Source: Dongia sedimenti | GTDB lineage: Bacteria; Pseudomonadota; Alphaproteobacteria; Dongiales; Dongiaceae | Length of the DNA stretch: 64,000 bases | Assembly: GCA_030715195.1 (NCBI GenBank) | Contig: JAUYVI010000006.1 | Coordinates: 1 to 64,000 of the forward strand | Direction: 5' to 3' | In this document: positions 17,024-25,673 of the stretch, in pieces | Layout of the letters: every line of letters starts with the position of its first letter | Position numbering within the stretch: position 1 is the first letter of the stretch | Made by a program: the position numbers and the translations under genes | Notes under the pieces: generated by a model | Databases searched by the model: none | What the model was told of the DNA's origin: nothing | Seen by the model: the letters and a program-made list of their open reading frames with translations, nothing else

Positions 17024-20000
17024 ATGGTACAGAAGGCAATCTTTATCGGGATCGATGGTGCGCAGCTGGAGCAGCTGATGCTCCTGGGCCTTGAGGGTAA
17101 GGCGCAGGAAATCCTCGGCCTCGACATCGTGGAAGGATATGCGGGCGGCGTCCGCGGAACGACGTCGCAACAGAGCACCTCCAGCGGCCCCGGCTGGTCG
17201 ACGCTGCTGACCGGCACCTGGGTGGATCAGCACGGCGTCTCGAGCAACAACAACCTGCCGGTCGCCAGCGACGTCACCAGCATCTTCGAATATATCAACA
17301 ACGCCTCGCCCACTGCCACGATGGCCTCGATCGTTCACTGGTCGCCGATCAACACCGGCCACTTCGCCCCGGAAATGGGCCTGCTGGGCGATCCCGCGAT
17401 CGTCGACCATGTGTCGAGCGGCCTTTCGGACCAGGCCGTCGCCGACACCGCTGTGAACCTCATCAACACCGAGGCGCCTGACTTCACCTTCGTGCACCTC
17501 GACGATGTGGACGGCGCGGGCCATGCCGCCGGCTTCGGCGAGACCTACGACAACGCGCTGATCAACGCTTCCCACCGCGTGGGCCAGATCCTGGACGCCG
17601 TCGCGGCGCGTGAAGCGGCGCATCCGGATGAGGACTGGCTGGTGATCGTTGCCACCGATCATGGCCGGGACCCTGAGACCGGCAGCACCCATGGCGGGCA
17701 GACCGCTTCGGAGCGGCGGATCTTCATCGCTTCGAACGAGGATCTGGCGTCCTTCGCGGACCCGGTCCCGCAGACCTCGATCGTCGCCACCATCCTCGAC
17801 CACCTCGACATCCCGTTCACGCTGACGCCGGATGGGCTGGAGAGCGGCTCCCTCCTGGAGGGCGCACCCGATCCGATTCCCCCGGTCCTCGAGGCGATTC
17901 TGGCGCCGGCCGACGACGCCGCGGGCATCGCCATCGACTCCAACCTGTCGCTGCGGTTCAGCGAGAATATCCAGAAGGGTGCCGGTGACATCATCGTTAA
18001 GCTCGCCTCGGACGACAGCGTGGTGGCGACGATCGACGTGACCTCGAACAACGTCACCATATCCGGCGACATCGCGACCATCGACCTGCCGGCGAACCTC
18101 GCGTCGGAGACGAGTTACTACGTCGAGATCGAGCCGGGCGCGTTCACCGACGGCGTCAACGTCTTCGCCGGCATCTCGGACAAGACGACCTGGAACTTCA
18201 CCACCGATGCCGACTCGACGGCGCCGGAGATTGTCGCCCTGCAGCCGGCCGATGGCAGCGTCGATGTCTCCCCCGACAGCAATCTGGTGCTCGAGTTCAA
18301 CGAGACGGTGCTGGCCGGCACCGGCAACATCCTGATCAAGCGGGTTGACGATGGCAGCACTGTCGAGACCATCGATGTGACGTCTGGCCAGGTCACCATC
18401 GACGGCAACACCGTGACCATAGATCCGGCAGGCGAACTCGAGCCGGGCGTCGAATACTACGTCGCGATCGATCCGGGCGCCTTGCGCGACACCGCCCAGC
18501 GCACCACGATCTTCTCCGAGGACTTCGAAGGCCTCGCCCTGCAGCCCTTCGTCGGCGAGAGCGGCGGCGACGGCACCGACTTCACCGCGGCCCCGCCGGC
18601 CGGCTGGACCCACGAGAACACGACGCCCGCCGGCGGCCCGGTGGAGTACTACGGCTGGAGCTTTTTCGACAAGAACTCCTGGATCAACTCGGCCGGCAAC
18701 CAGGGTCGGGCGGGCTTCACCAAGGGCACCGGCACGGTGATGGTGGCCGATCCTGACGAATACGACGACGGCGCGACCGATATCGATCCCAACCTGTTCA
18801 ACGCCCACATGAAGACGCCGGCGATCGACCTGACCGGCATCGCGGCCGGCACGGCGACCCTCACTTTCGACTCCAGCTGGCGGCGCGAGGATAACCAGAA
18901 GGCGGTCTTGACCGTGTCCTACGACGGCGGCGCGCCGATCGAGCTGCTGCGCTGGACCTCGGATCCTTCCGATCCGGACTTCAAAGCCGACGCGACCGAC
19001 GAGGCCGTCACCATCGCCCTCAACAATCCCGTGGGTGCGAGCAGCGCGGTGATCAGCTTCGGCGTGATCGACGGCGGCAACGATTGGTGGTGGGCCATCG
19101 ACAACATCGCCGTCGAGGGGACGAGCAACAACGGCGAGGCCACCGGGAACCCCTTCGCGGGCATTGACGACCCGACCGCCTGGAACTTCACGGTCCAGGA
19201 CGACGGGACGGGTGACCTGGTTCTCGTCGGAACGCCGCAGGACGACGTGCTGGAGGGTGCCGCCGGCAACGACCAGATCCAGGGCCTGGGTGCCGACGAT
19301 GTCCTGAGCGGCGGCGAAGGAGCCGACGTCATCGAAGGCGGCGCCGGTGACGACGTTCTCGACGGCGGTGCCGGGAACGACGCTCTCGACGGCGGCGAGA
19401 ACGACGACGTGCTCGACAGCGGCGAGGGCGACGATGTGCTGAAGGGTGGTGTCGGCGACGACGTGCTGATGGGCAACGCCGGAATCGACAACCTTGCCGG
19501 CGGCGAGGGTGACGACGTCCTCGACGGCGGCGACGAAGCCGATGTCCTTGACGGCGGCGCCGGCACGGATGAGCTCACCGGCGGCGCGGGCGACGACGCG
19601 TTCCTCTATCGCCAGGGCGGCTTCGGCACGGACACGATCGCGGACTTCCAGGCCGGCGACAAGCTCGACTTCGACCGTTCCCTGTTCGGCGACGCCGAAG
19701 ACGTGCTGGACCACGCCGCACAGGTGGGTGACGACGTCGTCATCACCCTGGACGGAGCGAACGCCATCACCCTGGTCGGCGTGACCCTGGGCGACCTCGG
19801 CGAGGACTCCTTCGCCTTCACCGGCGAGGCGCCCGACCAGCACCTGGTCGGCGGCTCAGGGGCGGACACGCTCACCGGCGGGGCCGGCGACGACCTGCTG
19901 GAGGGCGGATACGGCAACGATGTGCTGAACGGAAAGGCGGGGAACGACGTGCTCGACGGCGGCTACGGCAATGACAGCCTCGCCGGCGGCTCGGGCGACG

Positions 20001-20476
20001 ATAACCTCAAGGGCGGGTACGGCCACGACTCGCTCGACGGCGGTAGCGGCGACGACAGCCTCGACGGCGGCTATGGCAATGACAGCCTGGTCGCGGGTGC
20101 CGGCGACGACGCACTCACCGGCGGCTATGGCAACGACACCCTTGCCGGAGGCGAGGGCGCCGATGGGCTCGATGGCGGTTACGGGAACGACGTGCTGGAC
20201 GGCGGGGTCGGCAACGACCTGCTGACCGGAGGTCGCGGCGCCGACACCTTCGTGTTCGCCGCCAGCTTCGGCGAGGACACGATCACGGACTTCGGCGATT
20301 GCGGCGCCGATGTGATCGCGTTTGCCGGCGGGCTGTTCGCCAGCTTCGCCGACATGATGGCTCACGCCGCCCAGGCGGGCAGCGATGTCACCATTACGCT
20401 CGACGACGACAACACGCTCACCCTGATCGGCACCAAGCTGGCGACCCTGCACGAAGACGACTTCAGCTTCGTCTAA
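17024..20476 (+). CDS. secreted RTX protein with an alkaline phosphatase-superfamily phosphodiesterase domain
   Basis: A 1150-residue multidomain protein. Residues 1-285 form a type I phosphodiesterase/nucleotide pyrophosphatase-like domain: FIGIDG, a candidate nucleophile Thr/Ser in SGPGWSTLLTG, and metal-site motifs HLDDVDGAGHAAG and ATDHGRD. Next come Ig-like (Big_5-type) domains at about 288-393 and 397-490, and a separate sandwich-like region at about 490-706. After that comes a piece (NPFAGIDDPTAWNFT) that looks like the missing end of the second Ig domain. Glycine/Asp RTX nonapeptides (GGxGxDxLx) fill about 735-860 and 942-1072, and the C-terminal 75 residues resemble a type I secretion signal. 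No Sec signal is present. The nearby HlyD/PrtD pair is the likely exporter. Confidence 0.9.
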   Translation: MVQKAIFIGIDGAQLEQLMLLGLEGKAQEILGLDIVEGYAGGVRGTTSQQSTSSGPGWSTLLTGTWVDQHGVSSNNNLPVASDVTSIFEYINNASPTATMASIVHWSPINTGHFAPEMGLLGDPAIVDHVSSGLSDQAVADTAVNLINTEAPDFTFVHLDDVDGAGHAAGFGETYDNALINASHRVGQILDAVAAREAAHPDEDWLVIVATDHGRDPETGSTHGGQTASERRIFIASNEDLASFADPVPQTSIVATILDHLDIPFTLTPDGLESGSLLEGAPDPIPPVLEAILAPADDAAGIAIDSNLSLRFSENIQKGAGDIIVKLASDDSVVATIDVTSNNVTISGDIATIDLPANLASETSYYVEIEPGAFTDGVNVFAGISDKTTWNFTTDADSTAPEIVALQPADGSVDVSPDSNLVLEFNETVLAGTGNILIKRVDDGSTVETIDVTSGQVTIDGNTVTIDPAGELEPGVEYYVAIDPGALRDTAQRTTIFSEDFEGLALQPFVGESGGDGTDFTAAPPAGWTHENTTPAGGPVEYYGWSFFDKNSWINSAGNQGRAGFTKGTGTVMVADPDEYDDGATDIDPNLFNAHMKTPAIDLTGIAAGTATLTFDSSWRREDNQKAVLTVSYDGGAPIELLRWTSDPSDPDFKADATDEAVTIALNNPVGASSAVISFGVIDGGNDWWWAIDNIAVEGTSNNGEATGNPFAGIDDPTAWNFTVQDDGTGDLVLVGTPQDDVLEGAAGNDQIQGLGADDVLSGGEGADVIEGGAGDDVLDGGAGNDALDGGENDDVLDSGEGDDVLKGGVGDDVLMGNAGIDNLAGGEGDDVLDGGDEADVLDGGAGTDELTGGAGDDAFLYRQGGFGTDTIADFQAGDKLDFDRSLFGDAEDVLDHAAQVGDDVVITLDGANAITLVGVTLGDLGEDSFAFTGEAPDQHLVGGSGADTLTGGAGDDLLEGGYGNDVLNGKAGNDVLDGGYGNDSLAGGSGDDNLKGGYGHDSLDGGSGDDSLDGGYGNDSLVAGAGDDALTGGYGNDTLAGGEGADGLDGGYGNDVLDGGVGNDLLTGGRGADTFVFAASFGEDTITDFGDCGADVIAFAGGLFASFADMMAHAAQAGSDVTITLDDDNTLTLIGTKLATLHEDDFSFV

Positions 20477-20514
20477 TGTAGCCTGGTCCTGCCAGAGCAG
20501 GAGGACCGACGGCA

Positions 20515-20543
20515 CGGGAGCGTCCGAAAGGGCGCTCCCGTTT
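20515..20543 (+). terminator. rho-independent terminator of the RTX gene
   Basis: GGGAGCG-T-CC (20516-20525), loop GAAA, GG-G-CGCTCCC (20530-20539) forms a 10-bp stem with one T-G pair, followed by GTTT. It starts about 40 bp after the RTX stop codon. The T-run is short, but the stem and tetraloop are typical. Confidence 0.75.
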
Positions 20544-20653
20544 CGCTCGGGAGCATCAGATCGTTCGGCAAGTCGCGCCGAAGCCGTTCTAGGCACTATC
20601 GATCGCCATCTGCCCCGGTCGGGGCAGTCGAGGATATTTGGATCGTCGGCTTC

Positions 20654-21954
20654 GTGCGGTGCGATCTCGGCCTCATCGATCGGGAGCAAAGACCTTGCAA
20701 CCCAGAGACAGCCAGTTTAGTCCGGGCTGTTACCGATGTGTCCGGGCCGGACAATCTGTGGGATCTCCACCTTGCGGGCTTCGGCCTTCGTGTCGAAATC
20801 AGCGGTACCAAGACCTTTGTGGTTCGCTATCGCGCTGGGGGTGGTGGCCGAAGCGCTCCACGTCGGTTCGTCACGATCGGGCTATGGCGCCCTCGCCGTT
20901 GACGAGGCTCGAACCAAGCGAAAGCAATTCTCGGCGCAGTCGCGAAAGGCGACGATCCGGCCGGAGAGCGCCACAAGCGGCGGCGTGAAATGACGGTCGC
21001 TGCGCTAGTTGAGCTCTATGAGCGGGAGGGCTGCGTCGTCCAGCGCGGCGTGCGCCAGAGTACACCTATGAAAGAGCGCACCAAGACCTATACCCTCGCG
21101 GTTGCGGCATCACGTCGTGCCATTGCTCGGCCGGAAACGCGTGTCCGAGGTCGATGCTGGCGAGATCGAGCGCTTCGTGATGAACGTGACCGCAGGCAAG
21201 ACAGCCAGCGACAAAAGCTCGGCCCGCGCAAGAGGATAATCTTTCGAGGCGGTGAAGGTGCTGCACGAAAGGTCGCCCGGGACCTTTCCGCGGTCTATCG
21301 GTTCGCTGTCCGCCGCGGCATCGTCGATTCGAATCCTATCCAGAAGGCCGCGATAAGAAGAACGGATAACCGCCGAGAATGGTACCTGTCGTTGGAGGAG
21401 ATCGTTCGCCTTGGGCGTGCTTTCGACGAAATGGCGATGGAAGGTGCAAATGCCAAAGCGATCGCGATTGCGCGCCTTTGGGCTCTGACCGGATCGCGCC
21501 GGGACGAAATTGCCGGTCTGAAGTGGTCGGAGGTCGACTTCGAGCGGAGCCTGCTTGTTTGGAGTGAAAGCAAGACCGGAAAGTCCATTCGCCCGCTCGG
21601 GTTCGCGGCAATCGGTTTGCTTCGCCAGATCAAGCGCACCGACGGTTCAGATTACGTATTTCCGGCGGAGTCGGGTGCCGGGCATTATCTCGGCGTCAAA
21701 CGCCTTGGCCAAGGATCGTGAAGAAAGCGAGATTGCCCGGCGTTACTCCGCATACGCTGAGGCATACGGTTGGTTCGACCGCCGTCTCGAATGGCGAAGC
21801 CTTGATGATGGCCGGCGCAATCCTTGGTCATGCGAATCCACGATCGACGGCGATCTATGCCCATGTCCAATCGGCTCCTTCAAAGAAATCAGCTGATCGC
21901 GTTACAGGCAAAATCGCTGCTGCACTAGCAGGAAAGATAACCGCCTTTAGGTGA
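20654..21954 (+). pseudogene. tyrosine integrase remnant, several frameshifts
   Basis: Pieces of one phage/island-type integrase lie in different frames. The DUF4102-like arm domain is at 20654-20902 (LHLAGFGLRVEISGTKTFVVRYR). The core-binding part (MTVAALVELYEREG) begins near 20990. In another frame around 21100-21230 comes LLGRKRVSEVDAGEIERF, and then the catalytic domain from about 21250 (ARLWALTGSRRDEIAGLKWSEVD). After a further shift at about 21718 the end follows, with HTLRHT, GHANPRSTAIYAH and the tyrosine. At least four frame changes make it non-functional. It marks an old mobile element boundary. I found no attachment repeat. Confidence 0.8.
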
Positions 21955-22003
21955 GGTGAGGTGAGGTGAGGTGAGGTGAGGTGAGGTGAGGTGAGGTGAG
22001 GTG
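21949..22003 (+). repeat. pentanucleotide tandem repeat (GTGAG)x10
   Basis: Ten perfect copies of GTGAG run from 21951 to 22000, with partial copies on both sides. The repeat begins right after the integrase stop codon and ends 4 bp before the ATG of the aldolase gene. TGA occurs in all three forward frames of the repeat, so translation cannot pass through it, but the AGGTGAGG units resemble a ribosome-binding site for that ATG. Such perfect short repeats can change copy number by slippage. Confidence 0.9.
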
Positions 22004-22004
22004 C

Positions 22005-22616
22005 ATGAATGTGTGCTCGTCAGGCAATATCAGCGTGCGCCGGAGTAACGGCATGCTCATCACGCCTGCCTCGTCCCGCGTGGAGACATTTCGGTCGGAG
22101 CATGTGGTCTTCGTGGATGCCGAGAGAAGGTGGACAGGGCAATTCCGGCCCTCGTCGGAGGCGGCCATGCATCAGGCGGTCTATGAGTCTGTTCCGGACG
22201 CGCACGCAGTCATCCATACCCACGCCGACTTCTGCGTCGCCTTGGCTTCGTGTCGAAAGCCGATCCCGCCTTTTCACTACATGGTCCATGGCTTTGGTGG
22301 AATGGACGTTCCTTGCGTCGAGTACCAGCCGTTTGGTTCGTCCGCGCTCGCTGAAGCGGCTGGCAAGGCCTTGATCGATCGGAACGCCTGCCTGCTGGCA
22401 AACCATGGGATGCTGGCAAGAGGGACTTCGCTGTCCCAAGCCTTCGAGACGGCGCTGAAGCTCGAGGCGTTGGCGCGCCAGTTCGTTCTTGCAAGTTCGG
22501 TCGGGAGTCCGGTGTTGCTGACGGCAGTCGAGTGGGAAACCGTCCGCCAGCAATACCGAACCTATGGAAACGGCAGCCTAGCGCGCCGAAGCGCCGGTGG
22601 GATGTGCCTTAGGTAG
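22005..22616 (+). CDS. class II aldolase/adducin-family protein, N-terminally shortened
   Basis: A 203-residue product from the ATG at 22005. The family's zinc-site residues are present: SSGNISVR at the start, a Glu in SSEAAMHQAVYE, the His pair in VIHTHADF, and a third His in LLANHGML. Full-length relatives have some 20-30 residues before the SGNISVR motif; here it starts at about residue 5. The missing part would lie where the GTGAG repeat now stands. Relatives cleave or decarboxylate phosphorylated sugars or sugar acids. The active site looks intact, but the missing N-terminal helix may impair folding, so it could be a decaying gene. Start codons within the repeat (GTG at 21996) are possible. 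Confidence 0.72.
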   Translation: MNVCSSGNISVRRSNGMLITPASSRVETFRSEHVVFVDAERRWTGQFRPSSEAAMHQAVYESVPDAHAVIHTHADFCVALASCRKPIPPFHYMVHGFGGMDVPCVEYQPFGSSALAEAAGKALIDRNACLLANHGMLARGTSLSQAFETALKLEALARQFVLASSVGSPVLLTAVEWETVRQQYRTYGNGSLARRSAGGMCLR

Positions 22617-22762
22617 CCGGGGGTCAGGCCTCGCTAGCCGCAACACGCACTTTTCGCGTTCCGCGAGTTTTATGGCGCATGACGCAATAACCCAGTATAG
22701 AGCGATCAGCAAGTTTGAGGCCGATCGCCGGAGGCCCGGCTTCCGGAAGAAGGGCACGCGCC

Positions 22763-23842
22763 GTGAAGCGTCGATTGGATCGAAATGGGAGCGGTGTCGG
22801 CGCGAACAGCGAGACGACGGCGGCTGTCGCATCCAACCAGACCAGAACGGGTGACGCCCCGCATTGTCGGAACGTGGCTCTCGTCATCACGGCGGACTCC
22901 TCCCTTCATTCCGGACTTCTGGCTGTCGAGCCATTCCGGGCTGCCAATCGCCTCAGCAAGCAGGCCCACTACAACGTGGATATTATCTCAGTGGATGGAG
23001 CCGCGCTGCGGACCAGCCTGCAGATCCAGGTGCAGGCGACCGGCAGCTTCCAGTCGGACACTCGCTACGATCTCGTCCTCATCGTGATATCCTACGAGCC
23101 CGCGGCGCAATACAAACGCAAGCTGTTTTCGTGGTTGCGCCGGCAGGCAAGATTTGGCGCCCATATCTGCTGCATAGACTACGCGCCGCTGTTGTTGGCG
23201 GAATGTGGTTTGCTGCGCGGCTACACGGCGACCGCGCACTGGACCACCATCGAAGCCTTCAGAGACCGGTATCCGGATACTAAGGTCGTCGAACAGCTCT
23301 ATGTCGTCGACCGCGATCGCTCGACCTGCGCCGGCCAGCTGTCGGTCCTCGATTACTCCCTTTCCATGCTGGAGAAACTGAGCGGCGAGGTGCTTGCGCG
23401 GGCCGTCAACAACGATTTGGTCTACATCGGGATGAGAAATGGAGCGGCCGCCCAACGGCGCCTGATCAACGAAGACCATTGGCGAGGCAATCCGATCCTG
23501 GCGCGCGCCAGCGAGCTCATGATCCAAGCGATAGAAGAACCGCTGACCCTGGAAACCGTCGCCCGTTTCTGCGGCGTCTCGCTGCGCGAGCTGCAATATC
23601 TCTTCAAGCGCTACCTGGGGCGCAGCCCGAGCGATTTCTATATGGAGCTGCGGCTCAATCGCGCGAAGGAGCTCCTGCTCTACAGCGGTCTCAGCATTCG
23701 GGAGACCGGGCTCGCATGTGGTTTTGCATCAGAATCCACCTTCTTTCGCGCTTTTCGCGGGCGTTTTGACACGACCCCGATGAAGATGCGGTCCACCTTT
23801 CACCGCGCCCCGGCAACGCGCGACGGCCGCAGGACCTACTGA
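22763..23842 (+). CDS. GlxA-type AraC family transcriptional regulator
   Basis: About 359 residues: a DJ-1/PfpI-like (GATase1-like) N-terminal domain at about 30-210, then an AraC helix-turn-helix pair at about 245-345 (LTLETVARFCGVSLRELQYLFKRYLG and SIRETGLACGFASESTFFRAFRGRF). This architecture is typical of regulators of amine, carnitine or amino-acid catabolism. I prefer the GTG at 22763 because GAAGAAGGG lies 8 nt upstream; a TTG at 22715 is in the same frame. It precedes the SDR-GntR-dehydratase operon on the same strand, with about 250 bp between, and may activate it. That link is inference. Confidence 0.87.
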   Translation: MKRRLDRNGSGVGANSETTAAVASNQTRTGDAPHCRNVALVITADSSLHSGLLAVEPFRAANRLSKQAHYNVDIISVDGAALRTSLQIQVQATGSFQSDTRYDLVLIVISYEPAAQYKRKLFSWLRRQARFGAHICCIDYAPLLLAECGLLRGYTATAHWTTIEAFRDRYPDTKVVEQLYVVDRDRSTCAGQLSVLDYSLSMLEKLSGEVLARAVNNDLVYIGMRNGAAAQRRLINEDHWRGNPILARASELMIQAIEEPLTLETVARFCGVSLRELQYLFKRYLGRSPSDFYMELRLNRAKELLLYSGLSIRETGLACGFASESTFFRAFRGRFDTTPMKMRSTFHRAPATRDGRRTY

Positions 23843-23995
23843 TCCGGCAAGGCAGGACGAGCGGATCTCAACCGGGCTTGGCACCGCTCCGAGCCCACCG
23901 GAATCATATATCAGAAGAAGAGAAATGTAGCCCTAAGTGGGGCTCTTTCTCTCGAAGTGCCTTAAATGGTGCGTAACCCTCGTTCTTGTTTCAAA

Positions 23996-24011
23996 ATATC
24001 ATATATGATAT
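23996..24011. promoter_or_regulatory. perfect 16-bp palindrome, candidate GntR operator
   Basis: ATATCATATATGATAT is its own reverse complement and lies 84 bp upstream of the SDR start, in a marked AT-rich patch. A related half-like sequence, TCATATATCA, is at 23904-23913. GntR regulators with an FCD domain often bind AT-rich palindromes, and one is encoded by the second gene of this operon, so autoregulation is likely. Confidence 0.5.
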
Positions 24012-24094
24012 GTTAAGACATCTCCGGCCCACGCGGCCCGAAGGAGACGCGACTTGCCGTACTGGCACGTCGCGGTGTGCAGGGAAGGCCATGA

Positions 24095-24919
24095 ATGAAA
24101 GTCTCGACTGACCCCAAAGTCATGTTGATTACAGGCGCCGCCCGCGGAATTGGCGCCGCGCTGGCCGAACGCGCCGTGCGGAAGGGCTACCGGGTCGCGA
24201 TCGCCGATATCGATGCAGCCGGCGCAAAAGCCCGGGCTACATCCTTGGGCGAGAATGCACGGGCGATGCGGCTTGACATCCGCTCCACCAAGTCCTGGGA
24301 CCGCGCCATCAAGAGCACGATCGACCACTTCGGCGGCCTCGACATACTCGTCAACAACGCGGCCGTGGTCCATTCGGGTCGAACCGAAGCCGTGTCCTTG
24401 CGGGCCCACGTGCAGACCATGACCGTCAACGCGCTCGGGCCGATGCTCGGCATGTTGGCGGCGGTGCCGGTGTTCAAAAGACGTGGCGCCGGCCAGGTCG
24501 TCACGATCTGCAGCATGACGGCATTCCTGCCCTTGCCGGGAATCGTGAGCTACTGCGCGTCGAAGCATGCGCTGCGCGCGCTCCATTTCGGCATCGCACT
24601 CGAGAATCGCGACGCGCCGATCGATTTCACCATCATTCACCCCGGCGCGACCGAGACGCGGATGCTCGATGACGAGGCGCGCGCCGGGGTGAGTGTGGCT
24701 TTCGCAAGACCGGCGTGGAATCCGGAAGACGTGGCCGCCATGATCTTGAAGGCGATCCGGCAGAAGAAGACTGAGGTCTGCATACCGCCATCCAGAGCTC
24801 GCGTCGCGAAGGCGATTGGCGCCAATCCCCGGCGGCTGTTCGACATGGTCGCGGTCAGCGAGAAGGCCGGCGCCGCGGCGCTTAAGAAGCGAGCCCGATT
24901 GAAGAAGAGGTCGCGCTGA
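24095..24919 (+). CDS. SDR family oxidoreductase
   Basis: A 274-residue classical short-chain dehydrogenase with TGAARGIG at residues 13-20, NNAA at 87-90, S140, and the catalytic Y153 and K157 in YCASK. Asp after beta-2 (IADID) suggests NAD use. The C-terminal tail is Arg/Lys-rich (KKRARLKKRSR), which is unusual. It is the first gene of an operon with a GntR regulator, a PLP dehydratase-like enzyme, a RidA-like protein, an SMP-30 lactonase and an enolase-superfamily enzyme, so it probably oxidises a hydroxy compound in a sugar-acid or hydroxy-amino-acid pathway. It is only distantly similar to the SDR at 110-847. Confidence 0.9.
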   Translation: MKVSTDPKVMLITGAARGIGAALAERAVRKGYRVAIADIDAAGAKARATSLGENARAMRLDIRSTKSWDRAIKSTIDHFGGLDILVNNAAVVHSGRTEAVSLRAHVQTMTVNALGPMLGMLAAVPVFKRRGAGQVVTICSMTAFLPLPGIVSYCASKHALRALHFGIALENRDAPIDFTIIHPGATETRMLDDEARAGVSVAFARPAWNPEDVAAMILKAIRQKKTEVCIPPSRARVAKAIGANPRRLFDMVAVSEKAGAAALKKRARLKKRSR

Positions 24920-24956
24920 TGAAGGTCGGTCGCGCTCCCTCGGTATCGCGGTGCCC

Positions 24957-25673
24957 ATGACCGAAGCGACCCTGCAGCGGACCGCCGCCGGGCCTCTCGC
25001 CAGGGACAGCCTTTCGGCACAGATCTATGACGGCATTCGGTCGAAGCTGATGACCGGGGCGTTAGAGCCCGGCGAGCGTCTCAATATCCGGAGATTGGCT
25101 GACGCGTTCGCAACATCGCCGACGCCGGTGCGCGAAGCGGTGATGCAGCTGGTTCGCGAGGGCGCGTTGGAGCTCCGCCCTGGCCACGAGCTTCGCGTGC
25201 CGGTTCTGAGCATCGACCGCTACATCAAGCTCCGGCAGGTCAGGGCGCCGCTGGAGCGGCTAGCCGCCGAGCTCGCGGCGCCCATCATCTCGGCGGCCAG
25301 CTTGCAGGCCCTCGACGACATCAACCGGGACTACATGGGCGCCGAGCGGAAGAAGCGGTGGAAAGACGCGCTCGCGCTGCACGCAGAGTTCCACCTGACG
25401 ATCTATCGCGCTTCCCGAAACGAGTTCCTGATCAACACCATCGAGAACCTCTGGCTACTGTCGGGACCCTTTCTGTTGAACCAGTACCCTTCGGCGATCC
25501 ATCCGCACGACGATCAGCATCCGCATCTCCTTGTGATCGAGGCGCTCCGTCGCCGCGACGCTAAGCAAGCCGGTGAAGTCATCTGGCAGGGCCTCGATCA
25601 CGGGTCTGCCCTGATCGTCGACAAGCTGAAGCGCGAAGCCGACGGCAGGAACGAGAGCACAGACCGGCGATGA
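24957..25673 (+). CDS. GntR family transcriptional regulator (FCD type)
   Basis: A 238-residue regulator with a GntR winged helix at about 17-85 (LNIRRLADAFATSPTPVREAVMQL) and an FCD ligand domain at about 95-225 with the typical His-containing helices (HAEFHLTIYRAS). The ATG at 24957 is chosen; GTG at 24951 is also in frame. It overlaps the next gene as ATGA. It is clearly a paralogue of the regulator at 29426-30181; both share LERLAAELAA and IENLWLL-GPF. Its likely site is the palindrome at 23996-24011. Confidence 0.92.
   Translation: MTEATLQRTAAGPLARDSLSAQIYDGIRSKLMTGALEPGERLNIRRLADAFATSPTPVREAVMQLVREGALELRPGHELRVPVLSIDRYIKLRQVRAPLERLAAELAAPIISAASLQALDDINRDYMGAERKKRWKDALALHAEFHLTIYRASRNEFLINTIENLWLLSGPFLLNQYPSAIHPHDDQHPHLLVIEALRRRDAKQAGEVIWQGLDHGSALIVDKLKREADGRNESTDRR

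Noticed and set aside
16691-19843. A 1050-residue open frame on the minus strand
   Set aside because: It lies antisense to the RTX phosphodiesterase gene and is open because of the high third-position GC and the repeats. Its sequence is low-complexity Val/Ala/Asp/Arg with no motif, while the plus strand has clear domains.
21951-22000. CRISPR-like array
   Set aside because: The unit is 5 bp with no spacers, so it is a microsatellite-type repeat.
21947-22168. A minus-strand frame reading through the pentanucleotide repeat with LTSPH repeats
   Set aside because: It is only the translation of the DNA repeat in the one open direction and overlaps the aldolase antisense, so a real repeat protein is unlikely.
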